A model generated the notes under the pieces. That model was not told the origin of the DNA, ran no database searches, and saw only the letters and a program-made list of their open reading frames with translations. From contig OX465103.1 in assembly GCA_949987565.1 (NCBI GenBank), positions 7,835,207-7,899,206 of the forward strand: 64,000 bases of DNA, written 5' to 3'. The DNA comes from Luidia sarsii (Eukaryota > Echinodermata > Asteroidea > Paxillosida > Luidiidae). A program made the position numbers and the translations under genes. Every line of letters starts with the position of its first letter. Within the stretch, counting starts at the first letter, position 1. Positions 50,650-59,250 of the stretch are shown one piece after another.

Positions 50650-50662
50650 CTTGCTCTGCCAT
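50640..50662 (-). other. First-exon part of an upstream ORF overlapping the FGD start
   Basis: ATG-GCA-GAG-CAA-GAT-GAT-TTC-AG then donor. After splicing to 6625 it reads on in a different frame from the protein and stops after 24 codons. T at -3 gives a weak context, so scanning ribosomes may pass it. Confidence 0.4.
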
Positions 50663-50960
50663 CAAACGAACACAACGGAGACGAACAGCGATCGGTTTTT
50701 TTCGTCTGTAGACGGGTTTTGCGTGGCCCGGCCCGCTGAGCCGAAGCTGCACGGTCACCGTGGTGCGCGCCGTGGTCCAGGCGGCGTCACACCCCTCCAC
50801 CTGCGAGTGAGGCACGGTGACACCTCACTCGGAACCCTCAACTTCCAAGCCGATCTCTCGCCCTAATTCTACACCGATCGCACCATTTCCACGCTGTCCG
50901 GCTCCATGCAGATACCTAATATTGTCTGCACCGAGTTCGTTTTGATTTGAGAGCAGTTTC
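50650..50960 (-). promoter_or_regulatory. FGD6-like 5' UTR and probable promoter (CpG-rich)
   Basis: This stretch is GC- and CpG-rich compared with the AT-rich repeats on both sides, and lies directly upstream of the proposed start. The minus strand carries two upstream ATGs: one near 50916 opening a 12-codon frame (it may lie upstream of the transcription start), and one at 50662 opening a 24-codon frame that overlaps the main start. The transcription start cannot be placed from sequence; no clear TATA box is seen. Confidence 0.5.
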
Positions 50961-51688
50961 AGAAGAAGAAGAAAAAAAGACGGTTCCTTGGAGTTCAGTA
51001 ACTTCAGTTGTGATTTCTTTTTACCCTATGCTTTTAGTTTTACGGGGGTAGCCGTATGTAGTTATGTACGTGTATTTTAATGGCACTTCCGCACGTAGCT
51101 GACTACTGGCGAACCTTAGTCTTCGATATGAGTCATACAACCTGGCTCCTCCAGATAGAGTCCAATGTCCCGTACGTGTGATATAACGGGGTATTGGGTA
51201 CCAGTCTGCAATACCGAAAAAAAATCACTTAGGTCATCAACACCACCCCTTGGGAACGGCCCCTATGTCCCTCGACGATAGTCTCATGCAAAACCGATGA
51301 ACAGGTTACGAGGAGAAACCTCTAGATCTATAAACATGAATTATCATCTATTAAACATTCTGGCGTTTTGATACCCACTTCTTCCAAGTTACACAGTGAT
51401 AGAAATGTCTTATTTTGTTCGGCTTCAACCGGTGTCCACGTACGGACACCCGCGGGAAATTTAATCTTCGTGAGGGAAATAATTAATTTCGTAGTTTCCG
51501 GAAAAAGTTTTTTAAAAATACATGTGCATCACAAACTGTGGATTATTTGGCGATTACCACGCCTTTCATTATCACGAGTTGTTGCTAAGACTATAAAGGA
51601 TGGACCGATATTTTCCAACAAGCTTTCTTGGATTCAACTTTAATTTTGTTTACGTGAGTCAATGACAGTAGGCCACTATCAGTGCCGC
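50961..51688. other. Intergenic, upstream of FGD exon 1
   Basis: No repeat family or exon recognised. A 91-codon plus-strand frame at 51368-51643 has no family pattern. Confidence 0.4.
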
Positions 51689-52101
51689 ATTCATTTATTC
51701 ATTCATTCATTTATTCATTCATTCATTCAAGATACATTACAAATCTGGGAAGACCGAATAAAAAGCAAAATATACATCGAATTTAATTATTATAAACTAA
51801 AAACTGAAATACCCTCTTTTATACAAAGATGGGACCTTAATGAAAAACAAATCTTATTGAGTGTGAATAATGATAACCTCATCTGGAATTTCTGGCAACT
51901 TATGAAAAAAAAATCTGAAGTATTTTGATCCCTCTTGGTTTATTTATTGGTTTTCCGATTCCGGTTTTTTTGGTAACGTTCAAGTATTGTGATTTTTTTG
52001 TTTATTTTTGTAATGCTTTTGTAACTGTTTTGTAAATATTTTGTTTGAATAAAGTGTCCTCTTGAAAAGTCAAAAGTCATTCATTCATTCATTCATTCAT
52101 A
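51689..52101 (+). mobile_element. Possible retro-insertion flanked by (ATTC)n
   Basis: (ATTC)n at 51689-51728 and again at 52079-52101. Between them lies a frame ending in WDLNEKQILLSVNNDNLIWN and FWQLMKKKSEVF then TGA, an AT-rich tail and AATAAA near 52051. The layout resembles the 3' end of a retrotransposed or LINE-type sequence, but I do not recognise the protein. Confidence 0.35.
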
Positions 52102-53354
52102 TTGGTTTGTTATTTGTTTTAAATACAATGCATTTGTAGCCCAGGGTCTAAATTGCTACATTGTTTATACAGAGGTAAAAAATACATATACTTAATATTG
52201 TAATGGATAAGAAAAAAGGATAAGATACTCAAATACATGTATTAGTATAGAAAAAGGGGGGAAATAGATAATATTTAAAATGTTGACGAAATAAGGTATC
52301 GGACTGTGTTTGTATACCTATTACCTATTACGATCATGTAGGCATAGTAATAGTATTGCACTTAATTACACTGAGTTTGTTTGAGCTTTTTATATAACAG
52401 TTGATACTATTGCACATTAGAACCTATGGTTTGAGGCAACTCGTTTTGGAAACAAATAATAAACCTTATAATTATGCCAGCTGTATGCATGCAATAATGT
52501 GAACGCCACAGACATCAGTCATGATATAGAGGGACAGCTGCGGGCGGCCGACACTCTACAGCCAACAGGTTTAGGTGCGTTCATCAAATTCTCCTGCCTG
52601 GTGAATTTTCTTCGTCAACTCTGACATCATCCAACCTTCATCCAGTATGAAAGCACTTCAAACCGTAGGGTCACTTGGGGCAAGTTAGTGTGACAATGAT
52701 GTTATTTCCTTATAAACTGATGAAGTTTGCTTCAAATGGCATCATAATAGCAATGACTGTGCAACGCAAGAGCAGTTTTACCTGCTAGTAGCGGATTTGA
52801 ATTCATCACCATCATTTTGACCTGCGGCACCTTTCCGACAATGCATTGACATTGGAAACTTGATTTTTAAAAGGAGCAATGGCCTATAGCCTACCACAGA
52901 GAGGGCACTAATTTTATCTGGAAAATGAATGAGAAAAATGTGGTCAATTTAGCTTCGCGGAAGTAAACTCTTTGTATGATTTACCTTGTATTCCAAGATG
53001 TTCAAGCTGCATCGTATCGTATATTTTTTACCTTCACATTGTGTCCCAAGTTATTCAAAGTCATTCAAAAATCAAATTATTCTTTCTTTCTTTTCTCGAA
53101 AAGTTCCCAGTCAGTATTTCCTCTATGTACTTACTTTGGAGTGCAGTATAATCATAGACCGCTAACTTGATGATTGGCTTTGGACCTTGGGTAGTTGACG
53201 AAACTAGGGTAACCTGGAAAATGCAGGTTATAGGCCTACAATTATTATGAGTTTTTACCGAGGAACTGTATAGACAAAGGTTTGTTATGTACTTCCTACA
53301 GAGGGTGACACACACGAGATGGATGCCGCAGCCTAAGTAAATTCCATGAGTCGA
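52102..53354. other. Intergenic, no feature recognised
   Basis: 52500-52680 is slightly GC-richer without an exon pattern. Confidence 0.4.
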
Positions 53355-53632
53355 AGGCCGTTTTCGAAATCATAATATCACAGGCATCTAAAAACAAGCG
53401 TTTGGCCCCAGTCTCTTGGGGAATACTCTGTACCTATCAAGCCTTATTGCAACAAACCTTCAAATTCGGAAACAGACCACGAGCCCGAGCCTAAGCTTTC
53501 ATTTCGTAACCGCCCTTCATTTCGTAAACTGGGCCCAAACGCTAAATAACTGCGATATTGCAACGAGTAACATAAGATATGACCGAAGCCTAAGCCCGAG
53601 CCTATATAAGCCTTTTTATCATAAATGGCCAT
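53355..53632. mobile_element. TIR element, family E, copy 2 (rearranged)
   Basis: Shares GCATCTAAAAACAAGCGTTT, TCTGTACCTATCAAGCC and CCGAAGCCTAAGCCCGAGCC with copy 1 but inverted, and with an extra TTCATTTCGTAA end in the middle, as if two ends are joined. Confidence 0.65.
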
Positions 53633-53989
53633 AGCAGATTGAATAACTTATTATAACCATATGTTATAACTCACAGCGCCCGACGTGGGACGTGCAAGAC
53701 GGCAGCACTGGAAGGCTCCCTTCACAAGTAAATGGTGGCTAAATAGCGGAACGATAATAATTAATGTCAAGAACGGGAGTTGGCATGTAATTATTATGTG
53801 AAACTTCTTCCTGCAAATGTGCTGCAAGGTGAAATAAAACCTGATCCGTGCACTTGGTACCCCACCCACTTACATGTACATGTACAAATTGACGCTAGTG
53901 GTAGTGTGTCGGAGATATTCATGAGAAACTGAGTGGCAGCAAATGCGGACGACCAAGTTTGCGAAGTTTTTTCTCTCGAGGTAAAAGTC

Positions 53990-54075
53990 AATAATAGGAA
54001 GGTTTGCGGTGACACCATGTATAAGGGGTGTGGTTCTGAAAAAGAACCTGAGTGGTAACTCGACGTTTCGGGGTA
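53990..54075. mobile_element. Family D single arm
   Basis: GGTTTGCGGTGACACCATGT, then GTGTGGTTCTGAAAAAGAAC and ACTCGACGTTTCGGGG. Another single arm occurs at 63710-63760. Confidence 0.65.
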
Positions 54076-54104
54076 AAAGTCGAATCTCACAGCTTTAAAA
54101 AAAA

Positions 54105-54209
54105 ATCCCCCCCCCCCTTCCTTCAAGTACATGTATCTGTTTTGTCCTAGTCACTCTGCCTTTGAGAAAGGTCCTGCTAGGATCGAAACGTCAGGCCCAC
54201 TAAATTTTA
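54105..54209 (+). mobile_element. Very short PLE 3'-end insertion with 14-bp TSD
   Basis: Only 105 bp: a C-rich start, GTCCTAGTCACTCTGCC, the hammerhead-like motif and ACTAAATTTTA. AGCTTTAAAAAAAA flanks it (54091-54104, 54210-54223). Because the flank is A-rich, the TSD is less certain than the other two. Confidence 0.7.
54158..54196 (+). ncRNA. Hammerhead-like motif (best copy)
   Basis: Stem I GCCT (54158-54161) / AGGC (54193-54196). Core TTGAGAA (54162-54168) in place of CTGANGA, one extra A, stem II GGTCC-TGCTA-GGATC (54170-54184, one G-U pair), then GAAACGTC (54185-54192) with the expected cleavage after GTC. PLEs are known to carry hammerhead motifs with a minimal helix III. The core differs at positions 3 and 8, as U3 and A8, which could still pair. 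A rival hairpin CCTTT-GAG-AAAGG exists. Activity unproven. Confidence 0.35.
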
Positions 54210-54329
54210 AGCTTTAAAAAAAAGAAAAAAAAAGAAAAAAGGAAGAGACATAATTATATGATGACTCGAGCTGCATTTTCCAATAACGCCACACAAATTA
54301 ATCTTCGAATCTAATAGGCCCCTATTGAA

Positions 54330-54899
54330 ACCGGTAAAATGGACACCCCTGTTGGGTATCACTTCAATCTGCCTGATCATTCGATATCAGATATGAGTGT
54401 ACTGGGCATAGAATCACTTGGTCACCATAGTAATGCTGTCCGTCTTAGCGTCTTCGGACTATTCAACCACATGGTCTCGACATCCAGGAGGGTAATGACT
54501 AACACCATGCAGCTTTCTGATAATCCTTCTTTTGTGTTCAGTCCTTCACACTTCTCTCTTTGATCTTTCCCCCTCTTCTCACTAATCCCTACCCTACTCC
54601 TTGCCCTTCACTTTGATCTTTCCACCTCTTCTCACTAATCCATATACCCTACTCCTTGCCCTTCCCTTTGATCTCTCGATCCCTACCAGCTTCACTCTTC
54701 GTCCTTTGTTTCTCATCCGTGTCCTATTCACTCTCTCCCCCTTCCTTCGTTTACATGTATCTGTTTTGTCCTTGTCACTCTGCATTTGAGAAAGGTCCTG
54801 CTAGGATCGAAACGTCAGGCCCACTAAATTTTAAGTTTTCCATTATTTTTGGTAATTTTAGTCAGTAAGCAGTTTGCAACATTTTTGTATATCACCTTG
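54330..54899 (+). mobile_element. Penelope-like element, 5'-truncated, with 13-bp TSD
   Basis: Begins in the GIY-YIG end (KMDTPVGYHFNLPDHSISDM, SVLGIESLGHHSNAVRLS), then an internal deletion removes the segment seen as REKMWMK in the 47.6-kb copy and shifts frame. The 3' UTR, a hammerhead-like motif (near 54782-54820, with a weaker stem I) and the tail AGCAGTTTGCAACATTTTTG to TATATCACCTTG follow. GGCCCCTATTGAA flanks both sides (54317-54329, 54900-54912). Confidence 0.9.
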
Positions 54900-54912
54900 G
54901 GCCCCTATTGAA

Positions 54913-55208
54913 GTTAAAAAAAACTCAATGACGTCAATGGATTTCTTTGGTTTGATAAACCTTCACGAAATCACTTTCATAAGAATATGATATGGCGCCA
55001 CTTAACAGCTGTCGGTTGTTCCGCTGTGGCCGAGGCCTCGCTCCATCTCCCGAACGTTCCTTTGAAACATTACGTTGAAAGAAAGCTGAATGAGGACTGG
55101 AAGCGGGGATTTGATCGACTCTATCCGGCCGGCTGCGGAGCTGTCCTTCGTAGATGACAAACGCCCTCTTTCAATGATCTACAGCCAGGCTAAATAGCAG
55201 CTTGAAGG
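54913..55208. other. Intergenic GC-rich patch
   Basis: 55000-55160 is GC-rich and open for about 61 codons on the plus strand (…YVERKLNEDWKRGFDRLYP…) with no start codon and no family match. It could be an exon remnant or a regulatory island. Confidence 0.3.
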
Positions 55209-55674
55209 TGAATCGAGCATGCACTAAATCGTGCTCCCATTGAACACTGTACAAAAAACACTCACATTCGAAGCCAATTATCCCACACCCAAAAGTTTCT
55301 CAGTTCCTGTAGCCTTACTGAAAATTGTAGTTTGGACCTTCATCTCTCAGATTCTTTTCAATCTTAGTGCCTTTTAACCGATTCGATTTTTTTGCTAATT
55401 ACCCGCCAGAAAAAAAAAACACCGCTAAAAATGTGTAGCCATCCAAGCCGAATTTCTACAAGGATTTTGGGATGGACCCCTCACTTCTACAGCCAAACTT
55501 GAAAGGGCCTTTTAAAGCCGGATGGGCCCAATGGTTCAAATTACACACCAAATTGAAAAGTGAGCCCTCTGCATGTTTACTTAATTTCCTATATGTATCA
55601 GTTAATTAGCCTCAAAAGACCGCTTACTTTATGGAGCCATCTTGGATGGAATTTGTGTGCTGCACCCATGAAAC
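55209..55674. mobile_element. TIR element, family M, copy 2 (inverted relative to 27 kb)
   Basis: The reverse complement matches 27004-27465 throughout, for example ATTTCTACAAGGATTTTGGG and GCCATCTTGGATGGAATTTG. Confidence 0.75.
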
Positions 55675-55704
55675 TGCTTGCTCTCACATCATACTCATAA
55701 TTTT

Positions 55705-55880
55705 TCATATTCATATTTAATTCAAAGAGGTTTTTGCCCTTACTCGACGTTGGGGTAAAAACTGAGTGATCGGTGCTTTGCCCGGTGCCTGATAAAAAAT
55801 ATTCCAGGCAGCTCGGGTGGGATTCGAACCCGTGACTCCCGAATTCTAGTACGGACGTCTTAACCACTGGACCACCGCGT
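55705..55880 (-). mobile_element. tRNA-derived SINE, minus copy of inverted pair
   Basis: On the minus strand: GCGGTGGTCCAGTGGTTAAG (A box TGGTCCAGTGG), an anticodon-arm remnant, and B box GGTTCGAATCC. A tail with AACGTCGAGTAAGGGCAAAA follows; an extra TGCCTGGAATATTTTTTATC lies between the tRNA part and the tail. The anticodon stem is too imperfect for a working tRNA. Confidence 0.8.
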
Positions 55881-55901
55881 TGCATCATAGATATAACATG
55901 A

Positions 55902-56032
55902 GCTCGGTGGTCCAGTGGTTAAGACGTCCGTACTACAATTCGGGAGTCGCGGGTTCGAATCCCGCCCGGGCAAAGCACTGAGCACTCAGTGTTTACCACA
56001 ACGTCGAGCAAGGGCAAAACCTCTTTGAATTA
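55902..56032 (+). mobile_element. tRNA-derived SINE, plus copy of inverted pair
   Basis: GCTCGGTGGTCCAGTGGTTA, with A box at 55908-55918 and B box GGTTCGAATCC at 55952-55962, T-arm GCGGG/CCCGC, acceptor-like ends GCTCGG/CCGGGC, then GCAAAGCACTGAGCACTCAG and AACGTCGAGCAAGGGCAAAA. The D-arm most resembles a Glu/Asp-type tRNA, but the anticodon loop is degenerate. Faces the minus copy across about 21 bp. Confidence 0.8.
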
Positions 56033-56534
56033 CATTCTCCTCGACGCATACATCATGTTATAATTATCTATATTCATATTTAGTTCCGTGTAATATAGGG
56101 CCTATATGCGAAAATGTTGCAAACTGCTTACAGTTACAGACTAAAATTTCTTCGATTTCTCAAAGGTACTGCTACGATCAAAACTTCAGGCTCTCCTGTA
56201 CACAAAAGACCAGCTATAGGCCTACTGTACAACTTCACATCGTAAACGAGGGCTCCAATCGATCCGCTAAGCAGAACGTCATTTTTTGGGGTCTCCGGCC
56301 ACTGCAATTTTTTGTTTAGTTTGAAATTCCATGGACACTGGATTATATTAATCAATTTTACTAGTCATTCATTTATTCTATATATCGACGACCAGACCTA
56401 TATAATCGGCAATTCTCTATAGTGTCTTACGAGAAGCTGTTGTTTGGAAAACAACACCAATTAGGCTTGCTTGCCCCTTCAAAACACCAGAGTAGTTAGT
56501 GTATGACTCTCATGGAGGAATAATACTTAGCGGT
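56033..56534. other. Intergenic with one chimeric PLE scrap
   Basis: 56105-56200 joins an inverted PLE tail (AAATGTTGCAAACTGCTTAC) to a direct but degenerate motif (GGTACTGCTACGATCAAAAC). Otherwise nothing. Confidence 0.5.
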
Positions 56535-56704
56535 AGGTTTGCGGTGACACCATGTAGCTCTTCTCTTTCAAGAAGTGTGGCTCTGAAAAGAGCCGGTAAC
56601 TCAACGTTTCGGGTAGTGTGTACTCTGCCCGTCGTTGGGTTACCGGCTCTTTTCAGAGCCACACTTCTTGAAAGAGATTAGATACATGGTGTCACCGCAA
56701 ACTT
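56535..56704. mobile_element. Family D palindrome, variant arms
   Basis: AGGTTTGCGGTGACACCATG / CATGGTGTCACCGCAAACT outer arms; CAAGAAGTGTGGCTCTGAAA / its inverse; AGAGCCGGTAACTCAACG / its near-inverse. The centre GGGTAGTGTGTACTCTGCCC has no CTGAAGA core. Confidence 0.8.
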
Positions 56705-56929
56705 TCCACTTAGTTTTTGTTTCCACCCATGCAAACCTTCAAGTCTTATCTAGGGATAATATTCCTCCATGGTATGACTAGGCCCTAGCTCATTATAGTA
56801 TGACTAACCATAGAGACGAGGAACTATTTGCGACCACACCTCTCTCATGTCTCAGTCTTTTTAAGAACCACGATTGCGTAATGCAGCAACCAGAAAGTTG
56901 TTGTGGAGGTCATTCATTCATAGCTGGGC

Positions 56930-57082
56930 CCGTTGTCAGCCGGCGGCGTGCTGTCACTGAACGAACTGACCAATCACGAGCGCGCTCTGATGCTCGTCTG
57001 CCCAAACAGAGTGCCCGGATGTTTACTATACATTCCGTCCACACGCAAGAACGAGTGAAAGTCCGTCCCAGTATCCCAACGT
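56930..57082 (+). promoter_or_regulatory. Candidate promoter and non-coding first exon of whirlin-like gene
   Basis: A GC/CpG-rich patch in AT-rich surroundings with a CCAAT box at 56970-56974 (GACCAATCACGAGCGCG), followed by a good splice donor AAC|GTAAGTA at 57080. This fits a TATA-less promoter and 5' UTR exon spliced to the acceptor near 60804. It could also belong to an unseen non-coding transcript. Confidence 0.35.
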
Positions 57083-57630
57083 AAGTACCGATTTACTCCC
57101 TGGAATTGTTCGGTTCTTGGCTCAAGTTGCGTACATTTGGCCAGGCAGTCATGCTGGCACGGTTTCTTGGGGTAAATGCAAAACCTTTTGCAGCTTTCGG
57201 CTGAAAATTGTCGCTGTACGACTGTACGACGGCAGGCTAGAATGATAAAATCTGATGCACCTGTTGTGCTGCATGTATTTATAATTATACTACTTATAGT
57301 TTATACTCGCAGTACCAGTACTCAGTAGGCAGTACTAACTACTATAGTATTAGTATACAGTCAGTGCAGTTAGTAATAAATTGATGCTACACATTTTGTT
57401 GTACACGTTTATAAAACGCGTACATTTAAACCATGGAGCTAATTTTAATAAGTAAATATAGCTCCATGCTCCTCTACCTCCATGTTTAAACATGGTCCCA
57501 TGGAATTGGAAAGTACACGACCTTCAAGCACTTTACACACTACAGTGATTGAATTATATCAGACGACTCCTCATTTTTTTAACTGTTAGTGTTAGGGTCC
57601 AACTCGGAGTCGGACTACTAAGTACTAATG

Positions 57631-57763
57631 AAGTCCGAGTAACTTGGACCCGACAAGTCACCTTTTTTTTATTGATTTTTGAAATTTTGAGATTCAGGTG
57701 ACTGCAGTCAAATTTCAAAGAAAAAAAAGCGTGACTTGTCGGGTCCAATTTTTTCTCGGACTA
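57631..57763. mobile_element. Short palindromic MITE, family J, copy 2
   Basis: AAGTCCGAGTAACTTGGACC then CGACAAGTCACC; the right end is GTGACTTGTCGGGTCCAA ... CGGACTA, inverted. Confidence 0.8.
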
Positions 57764-58270
57764 TAGTACTAATGTAATTCCATGGCATGGTTAAGCATGG
57801 GTGGGTTAAGCTGCAATCAGTAACCAAGTAAAATAGTAAATTCTAGTAAATTTTCAAATACAAATTACATTAGAAATAAATAGTTGAAATACAATATCTC
57901 CAAGTCCAACTGCAAGTCAACCCTCAAATTTTTGAATATTTCATGTGATGCACAATGTAATGGATTAATATCCTTGCTCTGTCTGTGATTAATAATGGTT
58001 GCTTTCTTGCTCAACTCCAGTGATATTTTTTTTCAATTGAGGCAGAGTATATTTTGCCGGCCTTTGCATTCTTCTTGCTAACGCCATGGTCTGGATGTTG
58101 CCGTTCTGTCCCTTACTGGTGATTGCCCAATTTTCATTCCATCGTGCCGACCTTGCTGGAGGTCATTCCCGATGATGTTGATGGCGGCACTACCCGGCAT
58201 GATGTAATGAAAATCAGTGTCAGGAACGGCTAAAAGGCGTTTGCAAGAAGAATGTAATTCCATAAATGAT
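57764..58270. other. Intergenic between two family J elements
   Basis: No exon or repeat end recognised; AT-rich. Confidence 0.45.
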
Positions 58271-58402
58271 TAGTCCGAGTAACTTGGACCCGACAAGTCA
58301 CGCTTTTTTTTCTTCGAAATTTGGAATTTGGAAGGATAGTCAAAATTTTTATAAAAAAGGGTGACTTGTTGGGTCCAAGCATGGTCCAAGTTATTCGGAC
58401 TA
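58271..58402. mobile_element. Short palindromic MITE, family J, copy 3
   Basis: TAGTCCGAGTAACTTGGACC, CGACAAGTCACGC at the left; GTGACTTGTTGGGTCCAAG and ATTCGGACTA at the right. A 10-bp insert lies inside the right end. Confidence 0.85.
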
Positions 58403-59051
58403 AAAAGTGATACATATATAGAATTAAGAAAGAATAAAAATGGATTTTAATGCTCTCCGACCCTCGGGAGGATGAGGGTTAGGGTTACCGCAACCAATGC
58501 TACTGCTAGTGTTGCTGTAGGCTAGGTAGCATAACTTTTTCCCAAGTCCTTGTGACCACCATGCTGTGACGCAATTACCTTTGAGAGAATCTTTTCCCAT
58601 TTCTTGCTCTATCGAGCTTTAATTAGATCAGGTCTGAGTCGTTTTCGATAAATATATTCTAATCTCTGTACAATTGTTGTCAAAACAATATTGCATGTAC
58701 AGAAAAGGTTGCAAGCTTAGTATGATGCACTAAACAAAATGTAAAAAAACACACCTAAACTAAGGGCCAACAGTAGCCAGAGCTTCCTAAAAGGCAGAAT
58801 GACAAATAATGCTTTTTGGGGGCATATGTGTTTTTGGCTTTTCCGTTGCATGGCATAGCGGAAAAGTCAATTGTTCTGATTTTTTTCCAGCTTCTTCTTC
58901 CTCTGGTGCAAAAAGTGGCCATAGGGGTAATTTGACTGGCTGGTATCTATTTTGTAACGTAGGTTTCCTCCTTTTGGGGGTATATTTGCATTTTGATTGC
59001 ATTTCAAGGATTCTTAAGAGGTATCCTTACCGATTCCATAGACACATTTTG
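58403..59051. other. Intergenic, nothing recognised
   Basis: 58809-59000 has a 110-codon frame without a family pattern. Confidence 0.4.
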
Positions 59052-59250
59052 TTAAAGCCCCTACACACCATTGGTAAATGTCTTAGAAACGCGTCCATAC
59101 TTTGTCTAATCCAGCATATGCATGAAATAACACACCTGTGAAAGTTTCAGCTCAATCTGTCAACCATGCCCCCTGTCGCGACAACTATTAAACGACCATT
59201 GGAAATTCATCCAAAATTCCACTTTTCATGAAAACGGCAGCATTCCAAGT
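59052..59250. mobile_element. TTAA-ended MITE, family B, copy 5 (left half)
   Basis: TTAAAGCCCCTACACACCAT, then family B interior to ACGGCAGCATTCCAAG; the right end is lost. Confidence 0.75.

Noticed and set aside
50640..50662. MAEQDDF as the start of the FGD protein
   Set aside because: It ends in phase 2, while the 6625 exon needs phase 1; joining gives a stop within 24 codons.
55902..55972. Functional tRNA gene
   Set aside because: A and B boxes are intact, but the anticodon stem-loop is unpaired and oversize, and the same tail follows both copies, as in a SINE.
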